64,000 nucleotides of DNA from Breviolum minutum Mf 1.05b.01 (GCA_000507305.1 DF239212.1:1-64000), one strand, 5' to 3'. Shown: positions 32,976-44,609, counted from the first letter of the stretch. Numbers and translations are program-made. The notes: a model not told the origin generated them from the sequence alone.

Positions 32976-33167
32976 GTAGGAATACAGAATTTGGTTATTC
33001 CTGTTTTGTTTTGAAATCCGGATGCTATCCTGCAAAAGAAACCTTGCGGTTCGCATGTGTTATCCATGGAAAAATCCGGGTCCGTCACATATCTCCTTGC
33101 TACTCACGAAGGGTCCCGTTCCCAATGATCATCCCTACAGTTGGGTCCTCCAGTTTTCGAAAGTAGT

Positions 33168-33267
33168 CTAGGTGGTGGTTTCAAGCATTTTTTATGTTTA
33201 CCCCGATGCTTGGGGAAGATTCCCATTTTGACTAATATTTTTCAAAGGGATCGAAACCACCAATTAG
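33168..33267 (+). mobile_element. Family A element, copy 8
   Basis: CTAG|GTGGTGGTTTCAAGC left and GATCGAAACCACCAATTAG right. Core GGGGAAGATTCCCATTTTGACTAATATTTTTCAAA-type fully retained in pieces. Confidence 0.9.
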
Positions 33268-33292
33268 TAGTTCCTCCATAAGTTCATTCATG

Positions 33293-33424
33293 ATGGATCC
33301 CGATCGGATCCGTTGGGAAACCGTCCGGTATATGGTATACCGGTATACCTACATTTTTTATGACATCCAATTCAACTATCAACTATTCATGTAGGTAAAT
33401 TCATCCCATGCATTGATCCTATGG
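33293..33424 (+). mobile_element. Family C element, copy 7 (rearranged)
   Basis: GGATCCCGATCGGATCCG left, GTATACCGGTATACCTACATTTTTTATG inside, then TCATGTAGGTAAATTCATCCC and GATCCTATGGG right. Confidence 0.75.
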
Positions 33425-33430
33425 GAACAT

Positions 33431-33655
33431 TACTGGTTGATGGTTCAGAAATCCAAAAGAAAAGGCCAACCACCGTTTGGATGGTGCTAAAACCTTGTAA
33501 ATAATGGGATAAACTACCTGGGATGGGTGCTAAAACCCCGTAAATCATGTGATCAACTACCTGGGATGGTGCTAATAACCATGTAACTTTTGGGGATTTC
33601 AACTACCAACCACCCTCAACTGGTGAATTTACCGGATTTCTGGTTGCCATCAACT
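33431..33655 (+). mobile_element. Compound family B element with three internal repeats
   Basis: TACTGGTTGATGGTTCAGAAATCC left and ACCGGATTTCTGGTTGCCATCAACTA right. Inside, the GGATGG(G)TGCTAAAAcC block plus GTAAAT(A/C)ATG and ACTACCTGGGATGG motif is repeated three times (about 33480, 33520, 33560). It is twice the length of ordinary family B copies. Confidence 0.8.
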
Positions 33656-34053
33656 ACGTAGGATATCACCATTTTCAAGCAGGTTCAAAGCCTGGCGTAG
33701 ATTTTGAAAAAAAATCCCTGTTGTGAACCGTGAACCTCCTTTTTTTAAAGGGATCCAAAAAGAGAATGTATAGAAGACTTGTTTTTTGTGGGAAAAAATG
33801 TAGTACACAAATATATGTAACATGATATTCAACATTCGATTCATTCATGTAACATGTTTTTTTGGCAAAACAGCTTGTTCATGAACCTATATTTTTTTTA
33901 ACTGACTTGAGGTGTCCCAACCCCCCGGTGCAACGTTTAAAAACACCCAAAACGGTGCGGCCCCAGTCGTTTGCAACAACACGGGACGACGATGGCATCG
34001 ACGATGGATCCTTCTGGACCTCGAGGTGGGAAATGGTTTTATTGCATATTAGT

Positions 34054-34150
34054 ACCCATAGGATCCATGGAAAATGGTATATTTACCTACATATTTACCA
34101 TAAAAATCAACCAAATGTAGGTAAATATACCATACATGGATGGTATGGGG
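34054..34150 (+). mobile_element. Family C element, copy 8
   Basis: CCCATAGGATCCATGGAAAATGG left, ATATACCATACATGGATGGTATGGG right. TATATTTACCTACATATTTACC and its inverted partner are intact. (TA)n runs follow at about 34183 and 34334. Confidence 0.85.
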
Positions 34151-35389
34151 ATGTATGGGGTATTTATCAGGACAATGTTCATATATATATATATACTGTA
34201 TATACATATTTGTAGATATTTATAATTGTCATGTATGTATGTATATATGTACACATGTCACATGTCTATATTTATATGGATATTTCTGTGAATATACACA
34301 AGAAATGATAGTTTAGAGATTGTTCAAAGCTGCATATATATATATATATATAGATCGAAGCTTCTCTTTAAAAGAAAGTGTTTAATCCGGTCCATTTGCA
34401 CCTGGAGTCGGATAGGAAGATCTAAGCGGTTGACTAAAAAACAGGTCCATGGCAGGAAATCGGTACATCGAATAGTGATCCAGACATAAGTGCTGTGAGT
34501 TTTCGATAGAATTATTGAGGTGATTTCTTAGATTCTACCATGGGATTCATTACCCATGTTTTACCTATCATTTGGGGACTATTTGTCATTTTTTCCAACC
34601 ACCTTAACAAATCTAAGATCAACAAAAAAGCGGATGTTTTTTATCAAAATCCTAAATCCCTAAAGTGTGTGTGTGTGTGTGTTTTTCCAAATCCTAACCT
34701 CATTGAAAGCCAATGTTTATTCGTTTTTGGGTGGTCTAAAGTCGTCCGCCCCATGTTACGTAATCACCGTGTGTTTGTGTCAAAAAGGAGATCGCCCTGA
34801 ACGTCAGCGCCGTAGCACCATGACCAGCTCAGGCCCATGGGATTTTTGGGGGGGGATGTTTAAAGGTGGTGATAAATCCCAAGCCAATAGGATCTACCGT
34901 AAATATCAAGCAAATGGAGGTCAATATACCCTGAGATACCTTTCTCAGGAATTTTTGGGAACCGATATCTTTTTGCCCTAAGAATCCTGACAAATCACAA
35001 GTGGCGTCATTTTGAGGACCCCAAAACAACCCTACTCACAGAGGTTCAAACCCTCCAGGGTCCAGGGTCTAATGATTCTTAGGATGTTGTTTTTTTTCAT
35101 GATTTAGTGATTGTTGGTGATTTCAAAGTTGTTTCCTCATATTTCCATCATGACATGGATTGATTTTTTTTGCGATGCACCTCACAGTTGTAGGCCGCCA
35201 TCTTGGGTTCCGGAGGATCAGTATGGAGAAGTCAACCTTGGTAGTTGGTTTCCATTGTTTGCCTTCCTGGTTTTTAAGATATTCGGTTTGATGTAAGATG
35301 GTATAGTAGTATAGCACAAGTTATGTTTATACATTTATTTTTACATATTTGTCAATAGATTGATATAGTGGATGACCATGCACTACAGG

Positions 35390-35610
35390 TTCCAGAGGAG
35401 ATTCGTGACTTGAAGGCAGCATGTTTTTTTTCCCTGAAGGTTCCAGTCGTTGAACCAATTGGGTGAATTTGTGGGAAAGTTATGGCGAAGTTGCTGCGAT
35501 GTTTGCCCCAGAACCTGTGACAGGTCGCGGTGACAACATGATGACAGTGCCAGAGTTCTTTCCAAAGTTTCTGACGTTACAGGCATGGTACAACGGACCG
35601 TTTACATAGA
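35390..35610 (+). CDS. Exon pair (VPEEIRDLKAACFF ... EPVTGRGDNMMTVPEFF), unrecognised protein
   Basis: After an ACTACAG acceptor the frame reads VPEEIRDLKAACFFSLKVP and on to VVEPIG, stopping at TGA (about 35462). From about 35475 a frame two bases off reads YGEVAAMFAPEPVTGRGDNM and MTVPEFFPKFLTLQAW, with 17 of 41 codons beginning with G. Both halves look strongly coding, yet only about 17 bp separate them, so a frameshift, sequence error or unusually small intron must lie at 35.46-35.48 kb. The second half ends in TAG at about 35608 or splices at a GC donor (CAG|GCATGG). Family unknown. Confidence 0.45.
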
Positions 35611-35732
35611 TTTGGCAACATGTATGTTTCCTTGAATGTTGTCATCGACATAGACATGTTAATATAATCATGTACATTGTGTAGTCACACATAGGTCTTT
35701 GTAAACATAGTCCTTACATAGGTGTTCCAATC

Positions 35733-35791
35733 GTGAAAATGTTACTGATGATGGTGATGGTGATGATGACGATGACGATGACGATGATGAC

Positions 35792-35839
<48 letters not shown>

Positions 35840-35840
35840 G
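35733..35840 (+). repeat. (GATGAC/GATGAT)n microsatellite
   Basis: Pure GATGAT repeats with GATGAC interruptions at the 5' side. The Met-rich open frame it produces is an artefact. (TA)n runs follow at about 35881 and 36048. Confidence 0.95.
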
Positions 35841-36693
35841 ACTTATGATACGACTATTCACTACCACCAGCAATACAGTACATATATATATATATGTATA
35901 GAATGTACAAATATGGTGCTAGCTGTAGCAGTTCAGCCATTGATGGTTGCAAAAACGATCCGGCTTCCTTTTTGAGGCCAAAAGCATATTTTCATTGGCT
36001 TTGGCTGTTGGTTTTAGGGAGTTTTGATATGTGTGTGTATAGATAAATATATATACTGTATATATATAAATGTATAGATCTTCAATATAAACACTTATAG
36101 ATGTTTAATATACACTTGTTAAAGGAGACTTGTTTATCATTTGCATTCCTGATCAGCCAAGTTTTGTGTGGATGTACTTGACCAAGAGTCAAGAAAAACT
36201 CGATGACCAGAAAAAGAAAAAACAGGGATATGTCCTTAGGGCGAAAAAGAAACCAATTTGAGCCAAGTAAGTGTTTGAGATAGCGCTAACTAACCTATTT
36301 GGCAGCATGATGTGCCTGCAAGCTTTGATGGATCCACTATATGGTCAATATTCTATGGTCACCCCCCTTCAATAGCAGTTTAATGGCCCCTGTGATGGGT
36401 GGTAGTAGCACCTCCATCATTCGTAGTAGTGGTAGTAGTCGTAATACTGCTTAGTAGACGTGGCATGTATTAGTGGCATATATTTCTTGCAAATCGTGAT
36501 ATTCGATCAATTGTTAGTTGCTGGTTAAGACAGGTGGTTTAGATCCATGAATCCTTTCTGAAAGGGATCATCACTCAAAAACGGGCCTAAAATAGTAAGC
36601 CACCAACCTAAACCCTCAACTAAGCATTGGCCGTTATAACTCACGCATGTTGAATTTGCTAAATGATAGGATCCCCAACCCCTCTTTTTCCAG

Positions 36694-36820
36694 TGTCTTC
36701 CAGGCCGTGGCCGTTGATGAACATGGAATGGAACAAATGACGCTGGTTCGGGACACCAAGGGCCTTGACAGGTTGCAGGGGACGGTCCCAACCCGCGGGT
36801 TCCAACTCTCGTTTCCCTGA
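36694..36820 (+). CDS. Exon (VFQAVAVDEHGMEQMTLVRD), unrecognised protein
   Basis: A pyrimidine tract CCTCTTTTTCCAG precedes a frame reading VFQAVAVDEHGMEQMTLVRD and on through TKGLDRLQGTVPTRGFQLSFP, ending at TGA 36818-36820. 16 of 39 codons begin with G. It may be a terminal exon (the TGA is real) or continue past an unidentified donor. The next 900 bp have no exon I can defend. Confidence 0.5.
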
Positions 36821-37793
36821 GAAGTTACACAATATCAAGGCCCGTTTCCAATAGTGAAGGCATTCCTTACTTTATCAAACATGCTTGTGATGTAATTGGA
36901 CAGACGATCACTACCAAACATGTACCGGAATGGTGATGACGATGAGGAGAGACAGGGAGAATCATAGTACAAATGTTAGTGTCAAAACCCAGGCTTTGGA
37001 TGAGTTTTATTCTCAACCTTAACCTGGATCGTGACTGACAGAGAAAGGTTTGAAGACGGGTCTCTAAACATGAGCAATGTCGGTAGCTTCTGTCCTGTTT
37101 AAAATACTTACCTGAATTGCCCTAGATTACTTTGCATTGGTTGTTGTTCGATCTACAAAAGGAGACAAGATACTGTTCCTTCTTCTCACTGCAACTAGAC
37201 ATGGATTCTACACTTACGGCGCAATGATCCCATAAATCCTCCACCATGACATGATGAGTTTGAACTTGGCCTCCAGTAAGGAATCACTAGCAATACCTAA
37301 GATATCTAAGATTGTTATGGTAATCCGCCCATCGATTGGTAAGGAGATCTTGCTGGGAATGCCAGTCTGTTGCTATCCCATGGGCACACGCATTTGTTTG
37401 GAAGTGGGCCAAAGGCGGTGAATCTCGGATGTCTGCAGTCCAGGTGGCTTTTGCAGATAGTTCATAGATTTCATAGTCATAGTGACACTAAGATTAGGTT
37501 CTATTTGTTGAATTCAATAGGTGCATAGTTGGAATCGAATCGGAGTGCTGGGTTACAAGAAAACCACACTACATTGGGCAATGTTGGGCATGTTTGCGCC
37601 TATTTTTGACTAAGTCTGTCCATTTTTAGTTACTCGCAGTCTGTGAAAGAGTCATTTACCCATAGTTAAGGCCTTCACATAGTACAATGGTTCTACAAAG
37701 GCTGTTCCGAACTTTCAGGGGGTCAGATTCGTGAAAACAAATTGCGGATGGTTTTAAACAGTTTTGATAAACAGTTTTTGATCTTCCCTGGAG

Positions 37794-38127
37794 TTCGACA
37801 GATGGTTGTCCCATAGGATTCAACCCATGGAAAGCTATACGGTGACGGATGTGACCTACGGTGATGATGGTTGTTTTTTGAACGTGTGATGGTTCTTTAT
37901 GACATGGTTCACTGTATATCCTGATGAACATATCAGAAGGACAATGATGGTGATGTTTGATGTTGATGTTTGATGATGATGATGATGATGATGATGTTGA
38001 TGATGATTGATGATTGATGATTGATGATTGATGATTGGTGATGATGCTCAGGATGACCATAGAGTAGTAGTCGTAGTTGTAGATGTATTCGTAGTAGTCT
38101 TGTTGTCGCTGTTGCTGTTGCTGTTGC

Positions 38128-38167
<40 letters not shown>

Positions 38168-40145
38168 CTTCTAAGCGATACGTTAATAGCAATAGAAGTA
38201 TATAATGATGACTACATGTCACCATACGAGATATGTTAATTTGTACAACAGCAGCATCCAACAGCGGCAGCGACACTCCCTTCGTTCCTTGCCCCTCAAT
38301 CCTCCGAGTTAAATTGGTGTTTGAAAACCCTTATGAAGCCTTCATTTTTTGTAAATAATCTTTGCGTGGGGGGGTCGTCCTTACTGACAAGACATGGTGG
38401 TCCCATGTATATCCTGTATATATCTTCAACAAGCATTTGCAGTATATGGCATGCCCACCCAACAAGGCATGTGTTTGCATTTTTTGGTTTGCTACAGATG
38501 ATGTTGTGTCAAATGAGTCAATGAAGTGAAACTCTATCTTTGAAGTTCCTGAAAGCTTGCGGAGGCAAGAGATGAGTGAAGAGGAGTTTATCATCAACAG
38601 CAGCCACTTGTTCAGAAGATGGTTTTTGCGGTTGAGGGAGATGCACTTTCATGATCATCATGATGATGAAAATGATTGTGACGATATCTACTTGGAATTG
38701 GCGTCTTCTTTGCAGTCTTTGGGGAAGATGATGCACTGCATATCTCAAAATTTGTGGCTTCCAGGCCAAAATTGTTGCGGTGAGGACCTTCATCCTTCAG
38801 TGTTTTTCCACTGCAGGTTTACTGTATTGATACATGTGCGGTTTCACAATGTATAACATGAATACAGTATACAAGTACCATAGGAACCCACGGTTCCTTC
38901 ATTTTTAGGGGGCTCATAACCCATATATTGGGCTTCGCAACCTCCATTTTTCATGGTTTTGAGGTCCAAGGGTACATAGTATCTTTGATGTATTTAAATT
39001 AGATCCCCTTCCGAAAGTTCTTTACAAAATGCCGGCGATTTGGCTTTTATAAAATGAAGGGAGGGGAGGTCATTTCAAAAAGACTTAGTGCTCGATTTTT
39101 TTTTTCTGGAGACCTCACTTTTCTAAGGGTGGTCCGGCATAGGGTCCCCATAGGGTTGATGTTGCTGTGGTTCCGTTGAGGTCCGGCATCAATAAAGATT
39201 TATCTATGAGAGAGATGTTTATGATGGAATTTGCATTATTATAAGGATTTCTGTTCATGTCGGAGCATTTTGTAGGGACCTGTATTGGGTTTGTGATCTT
39301 ACAATGACCTCATTTGGTGCTAGGCTTATAGGCCCCTGTCCCTTTGTAAATTGCCTACATGGTCAGTCCTTATGGGATTTGAAGGGGACGTATTTAGTAG
39401 GAAATGCAGGTTTCAAAAAGGTATATCTATTGGTGTAAATACGCACGCATATACCATGAATACATATATCATTGACCTTGTAGATAATAGTACTCATAGA
39501 CTCATAGTATGTCTCCCTCAAAATTGAATATAATCCTGGCATTTATGTAAACATGATCATGTGATATTTGCAAAATCAAAAGGGCGTTGCTGCACCACAC
39601 GAGATCAATGGAATACATTTGGTGGTGGTGTTAGCAGTGATACATGTTTCATGTTCACCTCTACTTTGAGAAGATGAAAAGCAGTTTATTGCCAGATTCA
39701 GATAGAGCCAAGTGGACTTATGAGATACCATGCCACGTGACTAGGATAGTTGATGGATACCATGGCAGTTTCCAATTTGGGAGTCTTTTAACATGTTGAT
39801 ATTGCTGACCTGGAAACAAACATTTTTGGCACCAAAGAAACTTTTGGGTTGTAGGATGTTTGCAGTTTACATACACTTGCGTGACATTTTGGTTAGCTTT
39901 GACGACATCATTTCATTACTTGTGTATTCATTCTATTCCTCTTTGTCACGTGTTAATGTTCGAACCAGGGTCTACTCAGAACCTATTCAGATACATCCCC
40001 CCAATTAACAAAGAAAAATGACATGTCGATACCCAAAATGACGCCATGTTTTTTTGCCGTTTGAATACCATGTTTCCAGGGCCGGCCTTGTTGCTATCTC
40101 TTCCTTGAAGTTTCGTCGGGTGTATTCTCTTAAGCAACACCTAAG
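37794..40145 (+). CDS. Spliced gene, five joined exons (unrecognised protein)
   Basis: Exons at about 37794-37883, 38251-38350, 38546-38779, 39696-39782 and 40079-40145 form one continuous frame. Text in order: FDRWLSHRIQPMESYTVTDV; SNSGSDTPFVPCPSILRVKL and FENPYEAFIF; ESLRRQEMSEEEFIINSSHL then a His/Asp-rich stretch HFHDHHDDENDCDD; DRAKWTYEIPCHVTRIVDGY; AGLVAISSLKFRRVYSLKQH. Donors GTAAAT and GTGAGG with AG acceptors are ordinary. The first and fourth introns (37884-38250, 39783-40078) keep frame only if one boundary G is counted once. The first intron contains a long (GTT)n tract. HFHDHHDD is a candidate metal-binding surface, by inference only. No family recognised; start and stop not found. 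Exons at 36.7 and 40.5 kb may belong to the same gene. Confidence 0.6.
37961..38166 (+). repeat. GAT/GATT and (GTT)n microsatellites
   Basis: (GAT)n then (GATTGAT)n repeats at about 37970-38040, and about 18 GTT/GCT units at 38103-38166. The minus-strand frame through it has a polyglutamine run, but the exon structure favours plus-strand intron. Confidence 0.95.
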
Positions 40146-40198
40146 GTAAAGCCAGTGGAAACTACATGTTGCACAAGGTCAATGTTTGGAAGCCTAAG

Positions 40199-40315
40199 AT
40201 GTATTCGCGATCTGCGAAAGATACGCAAAATTTCCACTCCCTGGAGGAAGTTTCACGGCAAATTCCCCAAAAGGAAAAGGATTATAAGGATTGTAGATTG
40301 TCTTCTTGAAGCATC
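40199..40315 (+). CDS. Likely continuation exon, frame ambiguous
   Basis: A 53 bp GT-AG intron (40146-40198) would join the previous exon in phase to a very basic segment (CIRDLRKIRKISTPWRKFHG). Another frame of the same DNA reads KMYSRSAKDTQNFHSLEEV with better coding bias. One is real; I cannot choose. Confidence 0.35.
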
Positions 40316-40501
40316 TTTTTTTTTCAGGGGTAAACTCGCTGTTAAACTGTTTTTTGTTGTGTAAGTTGCAGATGTTTCAAGGATGACATGTGTTTTTCTC
40401 AGAGTTTTGGGGGTTTGAAAATTATTCCTAAAGGCGAGACTTTGCTTCATTCGTTTTTGAAGTCAAGTTAGCAAGTTCCGGTTATGTAAGATTTGCTTTG
40501 A

Positions 40502-40629
40502 GATTTGGCGGACTTGATGCGTGGTTTGGTGTTCTCCTTGTTGGTCATGTCAAGACATGTTGTGCCTTCTTTTGTGCGTCCGGGAGATTTTCCACTGCTC
40601 CAAGATGCTTGTGCGTTGAAACACCCGAG
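40502..40629 (+). CDS. Exon (DLADLMRGLVFSLLVMSRHV), unrecognised protein
   Basis: Frame DLADLMRGLVFSLLVMSRHV and on through PSFVRPGDFPLLQDACALKH, with 14 of 43 codons starting in G. The 5' border follows TTTGAG; the 3' border is a plausible GC donor (CCGAG|GCAAAC). The first half is hydrophobic enough for a short membrane-associated helix but too short to be sure. (TA)n run at about 40668-40685 follows. Confidence 0.45.
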
Positions 40630-41029
40630 GCAAACAACTAGATGTTGCTCTCTATATTGTATATATTTAATTATATATATATATACATTTGTACATATGC
40701 AATCCAGATCCTCTCTATATTGTGTATGATATTTACTACATATTATATTATTGATAATACATGCCACGGCCTGAAACATTTTCATAAATTTCTGAACTGC
40801 CTAGCACGCTGACAATCATCTTGTGATGAAATGTGATGAACTGGTTTGATTTTTGTGTCAATGCAGACCGTAGAATCATTATTTTCATCGATTAGAGGCA
40901 TCACTTGTTTATGTTCGATAGCAGTTGCTGCATGTTCTCAAAACAGTCTCCATGATGTTCCAGCGCCTTCCCTTTTTGGGTGTTTTTTTGGACGCTGTTT
41001 GTGCTTTAACCTGATGATTCTGATTGACA

Positions 41030-41266
41030 TCAATTTAAGCCGCCATATGTTAACCCAATGATTTTGTCCAGCTTCAGTTGGATCCGCTCATACTTCGAAG
41101 TCTCCACATCTTCCTGTGTTTTGGCGGTTGGCTTCAGGAAGATGACCAGGGTGATGAAGTCTTCAGTGGAAGTATGTCTTTTGCCAACTACAGTCACTTC
41201 AAGGCGGAAAAATCCGACCAGTTTTGGAGTGGTTTGCAACCTCGGATGAATCCCAACCGGTTTTGA
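41030..41266. CDS. Coding-like segment, strand undecided
   Basis: Minus reads KLVGFFRLEVTVVGKRHTST and FLKPTAKTQEDVETSKYERI (31% G-first). Plus reads FGGWLQEDDQGDEVFSGSMS and FANYSHFKAEKSDQFWSGLQ (27%), after a TCCAG acceptor. Both are open for more than 60 codons. The neighbouring exons are on plus, which favours plus, but the bias favours minus. Confidence 0.35.
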
Positions 41267-41299
41267 GCTTTGAGGTTATGGTTACATGTTTTTTTTTGG

Positions 41300-41366
41300 T
41301 TGACCAGTAATATAGGGATTCTTTCAGAAGCCATTTATCGGGATTCCCTATCAACCAGCCAGCATA
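41300..41366 (+). repeat. Diverged copy of the GGGATGAAATCC...CAACCAG repeat
   Basis: TTGGTTGACCAGTAATATAGGGATT and GGGATTCCCTATCAACCAGCC are an inverted pair. Related to 17230-17350 and 20750-20840. Confidence 0.5.
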
Positions 41367-41769
41367 AATGGAATGTCACAAGGGTTTTGAGTACTGCTTA
41401 TGTGGGTCACTTCGACGACGGATGATGCAGGATGATAGGATTGATGATGATGATTGAGACATCAACAAGGTTTAAATCTCAATGCCACACTTTATCATGC
41501 CCAAAACACTCGACATGATGGGTATGTTTTTGCAGGAGCACCAAGACACTGAGATACGCATATTCAGAAATATCATCCTTTCAAATCTTTAAGTCTATTC
41601 AAATCTTAGAGTGTAAAAATCCACCTCTAGGCAATCGACGTTTTGCCGAAATACAAAAGTCCAATGTGTAATTTGCGTGTGTGGCACGAAAAAAAACATT
41701 TATATATCAACCAAGAGGGATTCAACATTTTAATACACAGAACATTTGGAGGCTGCTGTGTATTTTCCC

Positions 41770-41860
41770 CTTCAGGGAACTAACATATCTTATCTGCGGA
41801 AAAGGAACATCATTTTGAAAAGTGCCTTTAAAAGGGGATATGATATGTTAGTTCAGAGGA
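41770..41860 (-). mobile_element. Inverted-repeat element (GGAACTAACATATC), copy 2
   Basis: CAGGGAACTAACATATCTTATC left and GATATGATATGTTAGTTCAG right. The interior is AAAAGGAACATCATTTTGAAAAGTGCC, the reverse complement of the 32886-32975 core. Confidence 0.8.
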
Positions 41861-42018
41861 TGGTATGTGCATTATAGATTCTCATCGTGCACTGGATCAG
41901 AACAGTGATGGATTGTTCGGTTGAGGGCACCAGACCCCCAGGTATGTTCAGTTTTTTTGTTGTTTCTCCTTTGCTTGACTGTTGTTTGAACAGCTTTTTC
42001 CCAACTGCTTCTTGTCAG

Positions 42019-42132
42019 GATCAAGTCAATGACTATGACTTGAAGTGCAACAACCACATCTACTTGGCTCCATGCAAGCTGAAGGTTTGGGTGAGTTGGG
42101 CTGAAGATCCAGGGCGGCTGAACAGAGGATGA
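42019..42132 (+). CDS. Exon (DQVNDYDLKCNNHIYLAPCK), unrecognised protein
   Basis: TTCTTGTCAG precedes a frame reading DQVNDYDLKCNNHIYLAPCK and LKVWVSWAEDPGRLNRG up to TGA 42130-42132; 12 of 37 codons begin with G. GTTTGG after CTGAAG (about 42085) is an alternative donor. A short upstream exon at about 41889-41940 (ending before GTATGT) may precede it. Confidence 0.45.
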   Translation, partial: DQVNDYDLKCNNHIYLAPCKLKVWVSWAEDPGRLNRG

Positions 42133-42591
42133 AACAACAGCATTGAAAACATGTGCTATTCAAGTTTCTATAGCAAGTCAATGGAAACCATAGAAATGAT
42201 GCATTGCTGCAAACATGAAGGCGGGTGTGTACGTATTACACTGAGCTAATTATCTACTGTTTTGTTATTATTATTGTTCCTTTATTTATTGTATCCATCT
42301 CATACTTTCGTTTCTACTTGTTGTTTTTTTTATGTTGCTTATTTTCTTTGTCAGTCTTTGTCTTTTATGTTTCCTTACGTCCGCTTTCGTGATTTCGTTT
42401 GTTCTTTATTTATTTAAAACACATCATGTTTGATTATTCATTTCGTTGGTTAGCCGTTTCTTCTTCTTCCTTTCATCTATTAGTCATTACTAATGTGTAT
42501 TGCTTTTCTATCTTTTCTACCGGATCAATCAATATCTAGATATCCCCCGGCAACTCTACCGAAGCACGTTCACCGATGGCTTGGTTGAAAG

Positions 42592-42685
42592 GCTGGAGAC
42601 AAGGTGTTGCTATTGGAGCAAAACCAATGGGTTCGGGTAGCCCAATGTCTATTTGATGAAAGTCGAATCAGTTTTGGAATGGCAG
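42592..42685 (+). CDS. Exon (GDKVLLLEQNQWVRVAQCLF), unrecognised protein
   Basis: Between GAAAG acceptor and GTGCGG donor the frame reads GDKVLLLEQNQWVRVAQCLF and DESRISFGMAG; 12 of 34 codons begin with G. 'GDKVLL' followed by a W-V-R strand resembles the chromodomain-proximal or SH3-like barrel of some retroelement integrases, but I would not name it. A further open frame, VLVFDDVVMTLKTLTKNYSI, begins after an AAAG at 42728 but does not join in phase. Confidence 0.45.
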
Positions 42686-43329
42686 GTGCGGTATCTCTGG
42701 AAAGACTTGGGGGAAAAAGGCATAAAGGTACTGGTGTTTGATGATGTTGTCATGACACTGAAAACATTGACGAAAAACTATTCAATCATATATTCACTGG
42801 AGACTGCAAAACAACGCAAAGAATGCAAATCAATGCAAATCAGTCATAACCAAGCTGAGTTTATCTTGAACCCTGAAAGAGGTTTTAAGTTGTTGCTAGT
42901 TTCTTCGTCTGAGAAGATCTCTGATTTACTTCTGATTTGCTTATTTGTCTTTGAGATCTACCCTGCAGGGAACGAGGACACATCTCCCACCATTTCCGGG
43001 AAGTTCGGAAAATCAACGACTCAAAAGTGCCCAAAAGGGTTGGATGGGATATGTTCCCAGAAAGGGTGGGATTTAACTATCGATTCTGAAAGCTTGGTAT
43101 GGATGCTGGTATTACTAGACATTGCTTGTACAGTTTTTTAGGTTTCTTGGATGCACAATTTACTGCATTCTTGTTGTTTTTTTTATGTTTTTAGTTGTTG
43201 TGATTCATACTGGAATGACATCCCTGGTTCAGGGAAACTGAGAGAGTAAACCTGAACATATATATATATATTACATATGTCTCTACATGTATGGCGGCAA
43301 TACCAATGTATACTTGGGTTTTTCAAATT

Positions 43330-43440
43330 CCTGCATGTTTGAAGCTGGCGACTTTGGACGACCTTGATCTTAAAGCGTCTCTTTGTTGCGTTGAAGAGAG
43401 ATCTCTGTTGCGTTACATTTGCTTTTTCACTGTTGGATTT
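43330..43440 (+). CDS. Possible exon (IPACLKLATLDDLDLKASLC)
   Basis: Frame IPACLKLATLDDLDLKASLC and on to CVEERSLLRYICF, with G-first codons 9 of 31. The borders are not clear. It lies after a (TA)n run at 43260. Confidence 0.35.
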
Positions 43441-44609
43441 TCTAATCCCAAATCCAGTCTGTCCATGAATTACTTATACTAACTGCTCGTTTCTGGTTAG
43501 TCACAAATCCCCAGATTAGCTCTGAAACAAACTGTTCAACGTCATGTGCTGTTGAGTTTATTGGGTCCACGGCAAACCACCTTGTTTTGTATTCTTGCAC
43601 TGTGGGTTGAAAAGCAAGTTGTGTTCGTTTTGTCTGGTACTTGCACCTCGGTGCTTGGGAACCAATACCAGTTCCTTTCAGTAGGATACCATATGATAAC
43701 ACGCGACATATTGTTTCCCATTTTCCTCCCTCATTCAACCTGGCAATGATTTTTCTTTTTGTAGCATCTCTTCAAGCCAGATCGTGATGTGTGGTTCAAA
43801 ATCTTTGAATCTTCAAGATGATTGGAAGCAAAGGTACTCAAAAGATATGTGGCCGCGGCTCAAAGTGATCACCCCCAAAAGTTGATACTTCTGTTGGAAA
43901 TACTAAAAAAGGACCAATTGTTTTGGGTCTAGTGGAACCGGCATTCCAATTTTAACCAAATAGCCGCCGGAGACACATTGGGTTTCATGAAGGCTTTAGC
44001 TACTTTTTTTCCCACCGGAAGGGCTAGGGGTTGACCAACACATCTTTGAGCCAAATTGTCGCCCAAATTATGACCAAGACTTCAAAGAACAATGAATTGT
44101 AATATCATTACATCATTGTTAGTGCAGTGTAGATCTTTCACCTGTACAAAAAAACGCTTGCCAAATAGGCCCCTTACAGCCAGCAACGTTGGATAAGGTG
44201 AATGCCAACGTCATCACACCACAGGAAGAGGTCGCGGGTTTTTTGCCTCGTTCGATGGTGAAGACGTGGTGGTGAACGTGGAAACTAAAAAGGGAATTCC
44301 TCAAAATGATGCTAGCTAGGTTAATTGGATTTTGTTTTATATGAACTAAGGTGGATGTTTTTCCATATTTTACCCGCTATTACAGGGTTCATTATACCTT
44401 GAATGTGTATTTGATCTTTTGATCCAATTTGTTTTTGAGCCATATCTCGAGGTGAAATTTATTGTATTTATTCAAGAGGCCCATTCCAAAAATGGTGGTT
44501 TTGATACATGTTGGGGGGCTGTATGAGTGGGAAAGCAATAATCACTATTTTCAGCAGGTGCCCAACTATTAAGCTTCAGGTATCCACTGCTAGAGTGGGA
44601 ATGGGCAGG

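Noticed and set aside
35733..35975. Met-rich plus ORF.
   Set aside because: A direct translation of the GATGAT microsatellite.
36821..37790. A long plus-strand frame if TAA/TAG/TGA are all read as sense codons.
   Set aside because: Ignoring all stops opens every frame. The stretch shows no rise in G-first codons, and a separate, properly spliced exon lies in another frame at 37794.
37656..38276. 206-codon minus-strand ORF with a polyglutamine run.
   Set aside because: The polyQ comes from a (GTT)n microsatellite, and plus-strand exons at 37794-37883 and 38251-38350 have clear coding bias and in-phase splice borders over the same DNA.
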